A stretch of DNA of 64,000 bases from Kitasatospora sp. MAA4 (GCF_029893355.1 NZ_JARZAI010000016.1:1-64000); one strand, 5' to 3'; shown: positions 8,286 through 16,824, counted from the stretch's first letter. Notes: a model not told the origin generated them from the letters alone. Made by a program: numbers and translations.

Positions 8286-8309
8286 ACTGTTCGATGAGTC
8301 GCGAACAGT
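8286..8309. promoter_or_regulatory. Predicted operator between exporter and ArsR-like regulator
   Basis: ACTGTTCG (8286-8293) and CGAACAGT (8302-8309) form a perfect 8-bp inverted repeat with an 8-bp spacer, 25 bp before the exporter start. A further half-site CGAACACTT follows near 8330. The location fits autoregulation by the divergent winged-helix protein. Confidence 0.6.
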
Positions 8310-8378
8310 TTTGAGTGTATGGCAACCATCGAACACTTATCAATGAAGATCGAGTAATCCGCCACCAGGGAGGCCGAC

Positions 8379-8732
8379 ATGCCCATCGACCCACCCGCCG
8401 CGACGCCGCGGCACCGGACCCCGCCCGAGCACGCCGCGCTGGCCGAGGTCACGCTGGAGGCGGCGCTCGCCGCGCTGGCTGACCCGGTCCGGCTCACCTT
8501 GATCCGCGAGGTGGCCTCGGCGCAGGAGTGGGAGCGCTCGTGCGGCAGCTTCGACGTCCCGGTCCGCAAGGCCGCGCTGAGCCACCACTTCGCGGTGCTG
8601 CGTGCCGCGGGGCTGATCGAGCAGCGTGATGCCGGGCCGCGGAGGTTCAACCGGTTGCGCAGAGCGGAGTTCGACGCGCGCTTCCCCGGGCTGCTGGACG
8701 CCGTTCTGCGGGCCCAGGACGTCGAGGTCTAG
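8379..8732 (+). CDS. ArsR-type winged-helix transcriptional regulator
   Basis: A 117-residue protein dominated by one winged-helix domain: LAALADPVRLTLIREV, then the recognition helix KAALSHHFAVLRAAGLIEQ and the wing DAGPRRFNRL. This layout is that of ArsR/HTH_20 regulators. The only cysteine, in WERSCGSF, is not in a metal-binding CVC motif, so a metal ligand is unlikely and a small organic or no ligand is more probable. GGGAGG precedes the ATG. Divergent from the MFS exporter and probably its repressor. The stop codon sits inside an 11-bp tandem repeat. Confidence 0.88.
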   Translation: MPIDPPAATPRHRTPPEHAALAEVTLEAALAALADPVRLTLIREVASAQEWERSCGSFDVPVRKAALSHHFAVLRAAGLIEQRDAGPRRFNRLRRAEFDARFPGLLDAVLRAQDVEV

Positions 8733-8785
8733 TCGAGGTCTGGCCGAGGTCTGGTTGAGGCCGTCGAGGTCTGGCCGAGATCTGG
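8722..8785. repeat. 11-bp tandem repeat spanning the regulator's stop codon
   Basis: Units resembling TCGAGGTCTGG occur at 8722, 8733, 8744, 8764 and 8775, with a shortened 9-bp unit at 8755. The first copy contains the TAG of the ArsR-like gene. The period equals about one helical turn. Confidence 0.85.
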
Positions 8786-8843
8786 AAACGCCCGGGGGTG
8801 TGTCGCCGTCGTACGCCGTACGCCGTGCGGCGGCGGCCCGGGG

Positions 8844-8891
8844 TGTCGGGCGCTCAGGGTGTCAGGCGCTCACGGTGCCGGGTGCTCAGGG
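8844..8891. repeat. 16-bp tandem repeat spanning the next gene's stop codon
   Basis: Three adjacent 16-bp copies, 8844-8859, 8860-8875 and 8876-8891, of the form TGTCGGGCGCTCAGGG with two to four differences. The copy at 8876-8891 holds the stop codon (complement of 8886-8888) of the minus-strand gene. The same TGA recurs at the same place in each copy. Confidence 0.85.
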
Positions 8892-9737
8892 TCGGCAGAA
8901 GAGGGCCGGGAGCCGAGTGCCGGCCAGCGGGCGGCGGCCCCAGGAGAGGATGCGGCCCTTCAGGATCTCGCGCCAGGTCGCGGCCCGGCCGTAGCCGATC
9001 AGCAGGAAGGCCACCGGGTCCGCCCAGATCACGCAGTCGACCCGCTCGTCGGCGACGGCCGGGCCGGCGGTCACGGTGCCGGCGTCGAGCCTGAGGACGA
9101 GGTCGGGCGTGCCGCGTGCCGCGCCGCGCCAGCTGATCCGGTACGAGATGGTCGCGCCGCGTCCGGCGTCGGTGAGCATGAGTGGCAGCATCCGGGCGAA
9201 GACCTCGCGGGCCACCAGGGTGGCGTCGGCCCGCGCTATCGGCCAGCGGGTCCCGGTGGTGCGGGCGACGTCCAGGCCGTGCACGAGCAGCTCGCCCAGC
9301 GCCAGCGCGGTCAGGGTGTCCGGCGTCCGGGTCACGCCCGGGCCGTACCAGGGGGTGGCCAGCGCGGCGTCCGGATCGAGGTCCGCGGTGGCGGCCAGGA
9401 AGGCGGCGAGGCCCTGCTCGATGGTGTCGACGGCGACGGGTAGCTGGCGGTCGCCGGCGCTGTCGGCGAGCTCCTGGACCAGCGTCGCGTTGACGGCGGC
9501 CAGTCGCTCGTGGAAGTCCGGCTCGTCCGGCACGTAGTGCGCGAACTCGCCGCTGGTGCCGGCCGCTGCGGCGGTGAACCCCTGGAAGACATAGGCGAGA
9601 TGGGATGCCACGTCGGCTACCCGCCACTGCGAGTCGACCACCGCGGCGTTCGGGGCGCTCTGCCGGAGCAGGGTCACCAGCCTGGCGCCGGCCTCGGTCA
9701 GCGCCAGGCGAGCTGCCGTGCGATCACTCTGGTCCAT
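8886..9737 (-). CDS. Maleylpyruvate isomerase-like (MDMPI/DinB fold) protein
   Basis: A 283-residue protein of the TIGR03083 type. The N-terminal helical DinB-like domain includes WRVADVASHLAYVF, where the histidine is a predicted metal ligand, and the C-terminal part (ending near RVDCVIWADPVAFLLIGYGR) resembles the SCP2-like domain commonly fused to it. Members are mycothiol-dependent isomerases or uncharacterised mycothiol-linked transferases, which agrees with mca in the same window. GGGAG lies before the ATG. The substrate is unknown and neighbours give no clue. Confidence 0.8.
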   Translation of the reverse strand: MDQSDRTAARLALTEAGARLVTLLRQSAPNAAVVDSQWRVADVASHLAYVFQGFTAAAAGTSGEFAHYVPDEPDFHERLAAVNATLVQELADSAGDRQLPVAVDTIEQGLAAFLAATADLDPDAALATPWYGPGVTRTPDTLTALALGELLVHGLDVARTTGTRWPIARADATLVAREVFARMLPLMLTDAGRGATISYRISWRGAARGTPDLVLRLDAGTVTAGPAVADERVDCVIWADPVAFLLIGYGRAATWREILKGRILSWGRRPLAGTRLPALFCRP

Positions 9738-9838
9738 GCGGGTCTCCCAGGGGCGGCTGCCGGCGGCGTGGGCAGAGCCTAGAAGCGGGGGGAGCGCCTG
9801 TCTACCCGCCGGTAACAGGAAAGTCGCCCGTCGCAGGC

Positions 9839-11170
9839 TCAGTGTCCGTTCAGGCTCTCGCCCAGGGCTGCTGTCAGGCTGCCGTCCGCGGTGTCCTCGT
9901 CCATGGACCAGACGAAGGTGCCGCGCAGGCCCTGCTCGCGGATGTACTGGCCCTTGATCCAGACCGAGGCCGGGCTGTCGTAGGTGTAGAAATTGCCGCT
10001 GGCCGCGTCGTACTTGTACGGCTCGGCGGCCAGCGGGTCCCAGTAGGTCTTGCCCGGGGCGGTGACCACCTGGTTGTAGCCCGGCGTGGTGGCAACTCCC
10101 GCCGCCGCGCTCTGGAACAGCCCGTCACCGTTCGGTCCGGCGGTGACGCCGGTCCACTCATGGGCGTAGTACGGGACGGCCAGGCCGATCTGGCCGGCTC
10201 GGACGCCATGGCCCTCGTAGTACTTGACCGCCTGGTCCACGCTGTACTGCTTGTTCGCCGGGTTCGGGTCGCGTGGGTCCTGGAACAGCGCCGAGGCGAG
10301 GTCGGTCGGGCCGGGTGGCTCCCAACTCCCGTGGTAGTCGAAGGTCATGACGTTGAACCAGTCGACCACCCGGGCGAGCTCGGGCAGTTCCAGCTTGTCG
10401 GCGAAGTCCGGGTTGGCGGAGGTGTTGGCGGTGAGCAGGTAGTGCCGCCCGGTCGGCCGGCCCGCCTGGTCCAACTGGTGGCGGAACTCCTGCATCAGGG
10501 CGGTGTAGTCCGGGGTGTCCTGCGGACCGTACGGGTTGCCGTTGCCGGGCTCGCCCGGGTACTCCCAGTCGACCGCGAACCCGTCGAAGATGCCGGCCGC
10601 GGCGCCTGCGGGCAGGCCGGGCAGGTTGCCCGTGACGTACTGGTCCAGGCAGGAGGCGACGAACTGCTGCCGGCCCGCCGCGGTGGCTGCCAGCTGGGAG
10701 AAGTGCCCGGACCAGGACCACCCGCCGATCGACATCACGATCTTCAACTTGGGGTACGCGGCCTTGAGTTCCCGCAGCTGGTTGAGGTTGCCCAGCAGCG
10801 CCTGGCCGGGCTGGTCCGCCTGGCCGTTGACCGACTCGGTCGCACTGAAGGGGCGCTGGTAGTCGGCCCAGCTGTCGCCGCTGCTGCACAGGCCGTCCGC
10901 CGAGACGGCGCTGAAACCGTAGTCCAGCTCGGTGAGGTGCTTCATCTCGCCACTGGTGACCAGGTTCTTCTCCATGAAGCCGGAGTAGATGCCCCACTGG
11001 GTGAAGTAGCCGGTCAACTCCTTCTGGCTGCCGCTCGATCCACCACCTGTGTGATCGGGCGTGGCGGCGACGGCGCCGGCGGACACGGCGCCCAGCAGGG
11101 TGAGGGCGCAGGCCAGGGCGGCGGCGGTGAGGCCGGCTCTGCGGGCGGAGGTGGAGCGGATCGCGGGCAT
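9839..11170 (-). CDS. Secreted GH18 family glycosidase (chitinase-like)
   Basis: A 443-residue secreted protein with a signal peptide (about 1-35, cut after GAVA) and a GH18 TIM barrel. The substrate-binding motif MSIGGWSWSG and the active-site strand FDGFAVDWEYPG are evident; E203 is the acid/base and D201 its partner. The aspartate normally found four residues before the glutamate is A199 here. No carbohydrate-binding module is seen. GAGGAGAG precedes the ATG. Two boxes like DasR sites lie about 90-120 bp upstream, predicting control by N-acetylglucosamine. Chitin is the likely substrate, but an endo-N-acetylglucosaminidase role is possible. Confidence 0.88.
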   Translation of the reverse strand: MPAIRSTSARRAGLTAAALACALTLLGAVSAGAVAATPDHTGGGSSGSQKELTGYFTQWGIYSGFMEKNLVTSGEMKHLTELDYGFSAVSADGLCSSGDSWADYQRPFSATESVNGQADQPGQALLGNLNQLRELKAAYPKLKIVMSIGGWSWSGHFSQLAATAAGRQQFVASCLDQYVTGNLPGLPAGAAAGIFDGFAVDWEYPGEPGNGNPYGPQDTPDYTALMQEFRHQLDQAGRPTGRHYLLTANTSANPDFADKLELPELARVVDWFNVMTFDYHGSWEPPGPTDLASALFQDPRDPNPANKQYSVDQAVKYYEGHGVRAGQIGLAVPYYAHEWTGVTAGPNGDGLFQSAAAGVATTPGYNQVVTAPGKTYWDPLAAEPYKYDAASGNFYTYDSPASVWIKGQYIREQGLRGTFVWSMDEDTADGSLTAALGESLNGH

Positions 11171-11255
11171 GAACTCTCCTCGGCGGGTGCCGCAAACAGG
11201 AGCGACGGTAGGGGAATTGGCGTTCGCCAGGCGTGCGGAGGCGCGGGAGCTCGTC

Positions 11256-11293
11256 ATTGGCATAGACCAATGAGAGGGAAGGTATAGTCCACC
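11256..11293 (-). promoter_or_regulatory. Two DasR-type (dre) boxes upstream of chitinase
   Basis: On the minus strand, ATTGGTCTATGCCAAT (11256-11271) matches 12 of 16 positions of the published-type dre consensus ACTGGTCTAGACCACT, and GGTGGACTATACC (11281-11293) matches the core at 9 of 11. Paired TGGTC-like repeats are known in streptomycete chitinase promoters. Identification is by eye. Confidence 0.6.
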
Positions 11294-11332
11294 GCCGCCG
11301 GGGTCAATGGCCCCCGCACGTTCGGCGAGTGG

Positions 11333-12034
11333 CTATCCGCGGTCGGAGGGGGCGCCGGGGGAGATCAGGCCGGTCTCGTAGGCGAGGACGACGGCTTGGA
11401 CTCGGTCGCGCAGGCCGAGTTTGGAGAGGATGCGGGCCACGTGGGTCTTCACCGTCGTCGCGCTGAGGGTGAGCCGGTCGGCCAGCTCGGCGTTGCTGAG
11501 GCCGGTGGCCAGCAGGCGCAGTACCTCCAGTTCACGGGGTGTCAGCTCGGAGAGGTCGCGGTGCACGGTGGACTTGGCCTCGTCGCGTGGGGCGAAGCGC
11601 TCGATCAGACGGCGGGTGATGGTGGGGGCGAGCAGGGCGTCGCCGGAGCGGACCAGGCGGACCGAGGCCACCAGGTGTTCGGGGGTGACGTCCTTGAGCA
11701 GGAAGCCGCTGGCGCCGGCGGTGAGGGCCGCGTAGACGTAGTGGTCCAGGTCGTAGGTGGTGAGGATGAGGACCTTGGTGGCGTCCGCGTGGTCCGCGCC
11801 GTTCGCGCCGCCCGCCATGATCTGTCGGGTGGCCTCAAGGCCGTCCAGTTCGGGCATCCGGATGTCCATCAGCACCACGTCGGGTCGGGTGCGTCGGACG
11901 GCGGCGACGGCCTCCGCGCCGTTCACGGCCTCGGCGACGACCTCGATGCCGTCGGCGGCGAGGATCATCCGGAAACCGGTGCGGACCAGCGCCTGGTCGT
12001 CGGCGATGACGGCGCGCAGGGGTGGTTGAGTCAC
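11333..12034 (-). CDS. NarL/LuxR-family response regulator
   Basis: A 233-residue two-component regulator. The receiver domain (about 5-130) has acidic pair D12-D13 and phosphoacceptor D57 in VVLMDIRMP; the C-terminal LuxR helix-turn-helix contains LTPRELEVLRLLATGLSNAE and TVKTHVARILSKLGLRDR. It begins at a GTG whose last bases overlap the TGA of the kinase gene (12031-12034), so the two proteins are translationally coupled. The divergent ABC/FtsX operon is its probable target. An insertion GGANGADHAD in the receiver is slightly unusual. Confidence 0.93.
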   Translation of the reverse strand: MTQPPLRAVIADDQALVRTGFRMILAADGIEVVAEAVNGAEAVAAVRRTRPDVVLMDIRMPELDGLEATRQIMAGGANGADHADATKVLILTTYDLDHYVYAALTAGASGFLLKDVTPEHLVASVRLVRSGDALLAPTITRRLIERFAPRDEAKSTVHRDLSELTPRELEVLRLLATGLSNAELADRLTLSATTVKTHVARILSKLGLRDRVQAVVLAYETGLISPGAPSDRG

Positions 12035-13344
12035 GGGGTGCTCCAGGGGATTCGGGCCTTCAGCCGGTAACCGCCGCCGATCGTACGCCCGGCGTCCAGA
12101 GTCCCGCCGTAGACGGTCAGGCGTTCGCGCAGGCCGATCAGGCCGCGGCTGTTGCCGGACAGGGACTGGACCCCGGGGGTGCCGCCGGTGTCGACGACCT
12201 CGACGGTCAGCCACTGGTCGTCATGGTCGATGGTAATGGTGGACTCGGCCCCGACGGCATGCTTGATGGTGTTCGTCAGGGCCTCCTGGACGACCCGATA
12301 GGCCGTCAGGTCGACGCCGGGGAGCATGGGCCCGGGCGGGCACGATATGGAGACGGTGGCGGGCAGCCCGGCGGCGCGCACCCGCTGCACCAGGGCGGTG
12401 AGCTGGCCGAGACCGGGCTGCGGTTCGAGCTCGTCGGAGGACGGGAGACCGCTGGCCGTCTCTCTGCCCGGGCCCGTCCCCGAGACTGCCAGCAGGCCCA
12501 TCACATGGCGCAGTTCGGCCATCGCGGCGCGGCCGCCGGCTTCGACGGCGAGCATGGCCTCCTTGGCCAGCTCCGGCGAGCTGTCCAGTACCGTGCGGGC
12601 GGCCCCGGCCTGAATGACCATCACGCTCACGTTGTGGGTGACCACATCGTGCAGCTCGCTCGCGATCCTCGAGCGCTCCTCCTCCACGGCCCGGCGCATC
12701 GCGGCGTCCCGTTCCTCCTCCAACTCGGCGAAACGCTGCCGGGTGGCGTCCAGGCGCAGCTGCCAGAACCGCGCCGCACTGCCGAGCATGCCGAGGATCA
12801 GCAGGATCACCAGGAGCTCCCGTTGGCCCTGCCCGGCGTTCTGGAAGGTCGAGGTGACCAGCAGGGCGCCCAGGGCGAAACTGCCCATCACCGGGACCGT
12901 GTTGCGGCTGTGGAGCACCGCGGCGCAGATGGCGATGCAGCAGGTCAGCACGGTGATGAAGGTCGGCAGGAAGAAGTCGACGCGGGCCGCGATCAGCACC
13001 ACCCAGAAGGTGGCGAGGGGGAACCTCCGCCGTGCTGCCAGGGTCAGGGCCGCCAGGGCGGCGACGGCGTAGTCCTTGGCATCAGGCGGCACCGGGTTCA
13101 CCGGTCCGGGAAACTCGGCGGGGCCGGTCGGTACCGGCGGCATGCCGGAGGCAGGCGGCACCGGCCCGGTGCCCTGCCAGGCGATCACGCTGTGGCGCAT
13201 GGAGAGCAGCACCACGACCGTCACCAGCACCGCGAACGCCGTGTCGATCCACAGCGACCGGCTGGTCAGTCCGGCCGACTGCCCCTCCGGGCGGAACACT
13301 TCGCGTACCTCTCGGCGCCAGTCGCGCCCTTCCCGTCTGTCCAT
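12031..13344 (-). CDS. Sensor histidine kinase (HisKA_3 type)
   Basis: Membrane sensor of 437 residues. Several hydrophobic segments lie between about 30 and 190, followed by a coiled linker (QRFAELEEERDAAMRR), the dimerisation/phosphoacceptor region with H232 in SELHDVVTHNVSV, and a HATPase domain (NTIKHA ... GLIGLRERL). The input segment has only short loops and so probably senses the membrane or a membrane partner such as the exporter encoded next to it. The start ATG at 13344 has GGAGAAT upstream. Divergent from the ABC operon, in the arrangement seen for antibiotic-sensing modules. Confidence 0.92.
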   Translation of the reverse strand: MDRREGRDWRREVREVFRPEGQSAGLTSRSLWIDTAFAVLVTVVVLLSMRHSVIAWQGTGPVPPASGMPPVPTGPAEFPGPVNPVPPDAKDYAVAALAALTLAARRRFPLATFWVVLIAARVDFFLPTFITVLTCCIAICAAVLHSRNTVPVMGSFALGALLVTSTFQNAGQGQRELLVILLILGMLGSAARFWQLRLDATRQRFAELEEERDAAMRRAVEEERSRIASELHDVVTHNVSVMVIQAGAARTVLDSSPELAKEAMLAVEAGGRAAMAELRHVMGLLAVSGTGPGRETASGLPSSDELEPQPGLGQLTALVQRVRAAGLPATVSISCPPGPMLPGVDLTAYRVVQEALTNTIKHAVGAESTITIDHDDQWLTVEVVDTGGTPGVQSLSGNSRGLIGLRERLTVYGGTLDAGRTIGGGYRLKARIPWSTP

Positions 13345-13579
13345 GGCGCCATTCTCCGGGCGGCCCGAAGCCTCGCGCATCCGCCTCCATATCCCTCTTC
13401 GCCGTCTTCGACGCCGAGCGGAGTACATCGCAGGGATGACCCTTCGGTGCGCTCGTCCGCTCGGCCGACGAAAGGTCCATTCGACGGCCGACGCGGGCCA
13501 CCCCGCCCTCCTCGTAGCTTCGTTGAGGCCGGGAACAAGCCGCGGCAGTGCAGCGACGAGGACAAGGACGGACCCTCCG

Positions 13580-14275
13580 ATGGGGAATGTGATCGAACTG
13601 GAAGGCGTGGTCAAGCAGTACGACAGCGCCGGCGCCCCCGCACTGGGGCCGCTCTCCCTGACCGTCGCCGAGGGGGAGGCCGTCGCGATCACCGGCCCGT
13701 CCGGCAGCGGCAAGTCGACGCTGCTGAACCTGGTGGCGGGCCTGGACAAGCCGGGCGAGGGCCGGGTCTCGGTCGGCGGTCTGCGGATCGACGGCCTGGG
13801 CGAGAAGGCACTGGCGCGGTTCCGCCGGGAGCGGATCGGGATGGTCTTCCAGTTCTTCAACCTGCTGGACGATCTGACCGTCGTCGACAACATCCTGCTT
13901 CCGGCCCAACTCGCCGGTTCGGCCCGGGGTCGGGCGATGGAGCGGGCGGCCGAGCTGATGGAGGTCCTGGGCATCGCCAAGCACGGCCGCGCCTATCCGG
14001 GGCGGCTGTCCGGTGGCGAGCGGCAGCGGGTCGCCGTCGCCAGGGCGCTGATCAACCGTCCGGCGCTGCTGCTGGCGGACGAGCCCACCGGCGCACTCGA
14101 CACCGCGTCAGGGAACGAGGTGCGGCAGCTGCTGGTCGACCTGCACCGCAGCGGGCAGACCGTGGTCCTGGTCACCCATGATCTGGCGCTCGCCGAGTCC
14201 TGCGCCGAGCGCACCGTCCAACTGGTCGACGGGAACATCGCGGTGGACCGCAGGAACGCGGAGGTCGTGCGATGA
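13580..14275 (+). CDS. ABC transporter ATP-binding protein (LolD/MacB type)
   Basis: ATPase of 231 residues with Walker A GPSGSGKS at 39-46, Q-loop in MVFQFFNLLDDLTV, signature LSGGERQR and Walker B LLLADEPTGALD, typical of ATPases that partner FtsX-like permeases. The ATG at 13580 follows AAGGACGG; the reading frame is open upstream but only this start gives the family N-terminus. Its last codon overlaps the ATG of the permease (ATGA at 14272-14275). Together with the divergent kinase and regulator it makes a likely peptide-antibiotic or envelope-stress detoxification module. Confidence 0.92.
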   Translation: MGNVIELEGVVKQYDSAGAPALGPLSLTVAEGEAVAITGPSGSGKSTLLNLVAGLDKPGEGRVSVGGLRIDGLGEKALARFRRERIGMVFQFFNLLDDLTVVDNILLPAQLAGSARGRAMERAAELMEVLGIAKHGRAYPGRLSGGERQRVAVARALINRPALLLADEPTGALDTASGNEVRQLLVDLHRSGQTVVLVTHDLALAESCAERTVQLVDGNIAVDRRNAEVVR

Positions 14276-16659
14276 GCGTGTTCCGCGGGAACTCCACCGC
14301 CGGCCCCCGGATCAGACTGGGCCGGGTCGGCCGGCGGCGGGTGCAGACCATCGTGATGACGCTGTCCGTGCTGATGGCGGTAGCCTCCGCCGTCGTCGCC
14401 GGGGCGCTGATGGTGAGCGCGTCGGCGCCGTTCGATGCCGCGTTCGCGCAGCAGCACGGCGCGCAGCTCACCGCACAGATCGACGAGAGCGCCACCGGGG
14501 CCGACCGGATCGCCGCCACCGGGCACCTGCCGCAGGTCACCGCGAGTTCGGGCCCCTACCAGACGGCGCAGATCGACCCGCCGGGCCCGGGAGGGCTCGA
14601 CATGCAGCAGTCGCAGACGGTGGTCGGCAGGTCCGCCCCCACCGGCGGCGTGGATGACATCGTGTTGCGCTCCGGGCGCTGGGCGACCGCGCCGGGCGAG
14701 ATCGTGCTCTCGACGGACGCGAACTCGGTCGGCCCCGACACCACGCTCGGCGGCACCCTGAAGATCTCCCCCGCCGCCGACAGCCCCACCCTGACCATCG
14801 TCGGCCTGGCCTCCTCGATCACCGACAGCGCCGACGGCTGGGTCGTCCCGGCAGAGATCACCGCACTACGGGCGCCGGGAACTCCCGCTACCGCCCAGAT
14901 GCTCTACCGATTCAGCACCGCCACCACCACGGCCGAGCTCAACGCCGACCGGGATGCCGTCGCCGCCGCGCTGCCGGCGGGCGCGATCGTGGGAGCGCAG
15001 TCCTATCTCGACGTGAAGCTGGCAGCCGACGAGAACACGGCGCTGTTCGTCCCGGTGATGACGGCGTTCGGCGTGCTGGGCCTGCTGATGTCCGTGATCA
15101 TCATCGCCAGTGTGGTGAGCGGGGCCGTCGGCGCGCAGATCCGCAGGATCGGCATCCTCAAGGCCATCGGATTGACACCGGGGCAGGTCGTCCGCGCCTA
15201 TCTGGCCCAGGCACTGGTTCCCTCGGCTGTCGGGGCGGTCGTCGGAGTGGTCCTCGGCAATCTGCTGGCGATGCCTCTGATGGGCGACGCCGGGCAGATG
15301 TACGGCGGCGGGTCGCCGGGGGTGCCCTGGTGGATCGACCTGGCGGTGCCCGGCGCGGCGCTCGGCGTGGTCGCCCTGGCGGCGCTGGTGCCTGCGCTGC
15401 GGGCCGGCAGGCTGCGCACCATCGAGGCGCTCGCGGTCGGCCGCGCGCCCCGCAGCGGGCGCGGCCAGTGGGCCCAGCGGCTCGCCGCCCGGCTGCCACT
15501 GCCCAGGGCCGTGACCCTCGGGCTCGCCTCGCCCTTCGCCCGTCCGGTCCGCTCGGCGGCGTTGCTGGCCGCGGTGCTGTTCGGCACCACGGCGGCGACC
15601 TTCGCCATCGGACTCACCTCCTCCGCAAGCGCGGTGACCACGGCACGGGAGCCCGGCCAGAGCATCCCGGTCTCGGTCTTCCTCGCCTCCCCCGGCGATC
15701 CGGGGAGCCCGGCATCCAAGAGCGGTGGCGGCGCCGCCGACCCCGCCAAGACGCTCGCCGTGATCCAGTCCCAGCCGGGCACGGCGGACGCCATCGGGCA
15801 GAGCCAGGGCGTCGTCACCGTCGCCGGCGGCACCGGTGCGATCCGGGTGCGGCTCTACCAGGGGCACTCCAGCGTGGAGGCCTTCGCCCTGATATCCGGC
15901 CGCTGGTTCAACGGCCCCGGCGAGGTGGTGGTGCCGACGCACTTCCTGGACACCACAGGACACAAGGTGGGCGACAGCATCACCCTGGTCGACCAGGGGG
16001 TGCAGGTGCCGGCGCGGATCGTGGGCGAGGACTTCGACCCCGGAAACGCCGGGCTCGTCATCAACACCGACATGGCCACCCTCGCCGCCGCCCAACCCAC
16101 GCTGCACCCCGACTTCTACGACGTGACGCTCAAGCCCGGTACCTCGGTGGCCGGCTACGTCAACGGGCTCAGGGCGGCACTGCAGTCGACCAGCGCCCAT
16201 GTCGATGCCACCCAGGCGGGGCACCTCAACCCCACCGTCGTCGCCTTCGACGCGATGGCCGTGCTGCTCACCCTGATGCTGGTCTCCGTCGCCGGGCTCG
16301 GGGTGCTCAACTCGGTGGTCCTCGACACCCGGGAGCGGGTCCATGACCTGGGCGTCTGCAAGGCCATCGGGATGACGCCGGGGCAGACCGTCACCCAGGT
16401 GCTGACCTCGGTCGCCGGGGCAGGGTTGGTCGGCGGAGCGGTCGGCGTGCCGGTCGGGCTCGCGCTGCACGACTTCGTCATCCCGCTGGTGATGCGGGCG
16501 GCCGGCAGCGGAACCCCGGCGCAGGTCCAGAATGTGTACGGGGTAGTGGAGTTGGTACTGCTCGCGGTGGGCGGGGTGTCGATCGCGGTGTGCGGGGCGC
16601 TGCTCCCGGCCGGCTGGGCGGCCAAGGCCCGGACAGCCACGGCGCTGCGCACGGAGTGA
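14272..16659 (+). CDS. FtsX-family ABC permease
   Basis: A 795-residue permease with one N-terminal helix, a large extracytoplasmic domain (about 50-250), a first FtsX domain (about 260-385), a second helix cluster, another extracellular domain (about 460-650) and a final FtsX domain (about 660-790). The paired motifs RIGILKAIGLTPGQVVRAY and DLGVCKAIGMTPGQTVTQV show the internal duplication. This architecture is that of ten-helix actinobacterial permeases, not of the four-helix MacB. It probably works as a mechanotransmission transporter for peptides or lipids, or as a sensor partner for the divergent histidine kinase. Confidence 0.9.
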   Translation: MSVFRGNSTAGPRIRLGRVGRRRVQTIVMTLSVLMAVASAVVAGALMVSASAPFDAAFAQQHGAQLTAQIDESATGADRIAATGHLPQVTASSGPYQTAQIDPPGPGGLDMQQSQTVVGRSAPTGGVDDIVLRSGRWATAPGEIVLSTDANSVGPDTTLGGTLKISPAADSPTLTIVGLASSITDSADGWVVPAEITALRAPGTPATAQMLYRFSTATTTAELNADRDAVAAALPAGAIVGAQSYLDVKLAADENTALFVPVMTAFGVLGLLMSVIIIASVVSGAVGAQIRRIGILKAIGLTPGQVVRAYLAQALVPSAVGAVVGVVLGNLLAMPLMGDAGQMYGGGSPGVPWWIDLAVPGAALGVVALAALVPALRAGRLRTIEALAVGRAPRSGRGQWAQRLAARLPLPRAVTLGLASPFARPVRSAALLAAVLFGTTAATFAIGLTSSASAVTTAREPGQSIPVSVFLASPGDPGSPASKSGGGAADPAKTLAVIQSQPGTADAIGQSQGVVTVAGGTGAIRVRLYQGHSSVEAFALISGRWFNGPGEVVVPTHFLDTTGHKVGDSITLVDQGVQVPARIVGEDFDPGNAGLVINTDMATLAAAQPTLHPDFYDVTLKPGTSVAGYVNGLRAALQSTSAHVDATQAGHLNPTVVAFDAMAVLLTLMLVSVAGLGVLNSVVLDTRERVHDLGVCKAIGMTPGQTVTQVLTSVAGAGLVGGAVGVPVGLALHDFVIPLVMRAAGSGTPAQVQNVYGVVELVLLAVGGVSIAVCGALLPAGWAAKARTATALRTE

Positions 16660-16690
16660 CCGGGCCGATAGCGGACCGCTATGGGCGTGC

Positions 16691-16742
16691 GGCGCGAGCG
16701 GCGGGGCTGCCGAGAGATCGGATCAGCCCCGCCGCTCGCGCC
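16691..16742. terminator. Strong bidirectional terminator
   Basis: A perfect 19-bp inverted repeat (16691-16709 with 16724-16742) with a 14-nt loop, placed between the convergent FtsX permease and phosphoesterase genes. Confidence 0.85.
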
Positions 16743-16757
16743 GGCCGTGTCGATCGC

Positions 16758-16824
16758 CAGCCGGTGCGGTCAGCCGGCGACGTCAGCTCGCGAGGTCAGC
16801 CGGTGCAGGTCAGCCGGTGAAGTT
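16758..16824. repeat. 13-14 bp tandem repeat spanning the phosphoesterase stop codon
   Basis: Five consecutive units starting CAGCCGG or CAGCTCG begin at 16758, 16771, 16784, 16797 and 16811. The stop codon of the minus-strand gene (complement of 16810-16812) lies at a unit junction, and the same TCA trinucleotide recurs at most other junctions. Confidence 0.8.

Noticed and set aside
9839-11170. DasR boxes as evidence that the GntR protein at 19.5 kb is DasR itself
   Set aside because: Its own divergent palindrome has a different core and its setting is unlike that of dasR; a paralogue is more likely, with DasR encoded elsewhere.
14866-16470. Long open frame on the minus strand (534 codons) opposite the FtsX permease
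   Set aside because: It is the mirror of a GC-rich coding strand; the plus-strand protein has clear domains and an ATGA coupling, and the minus translation has no recognisable motif.
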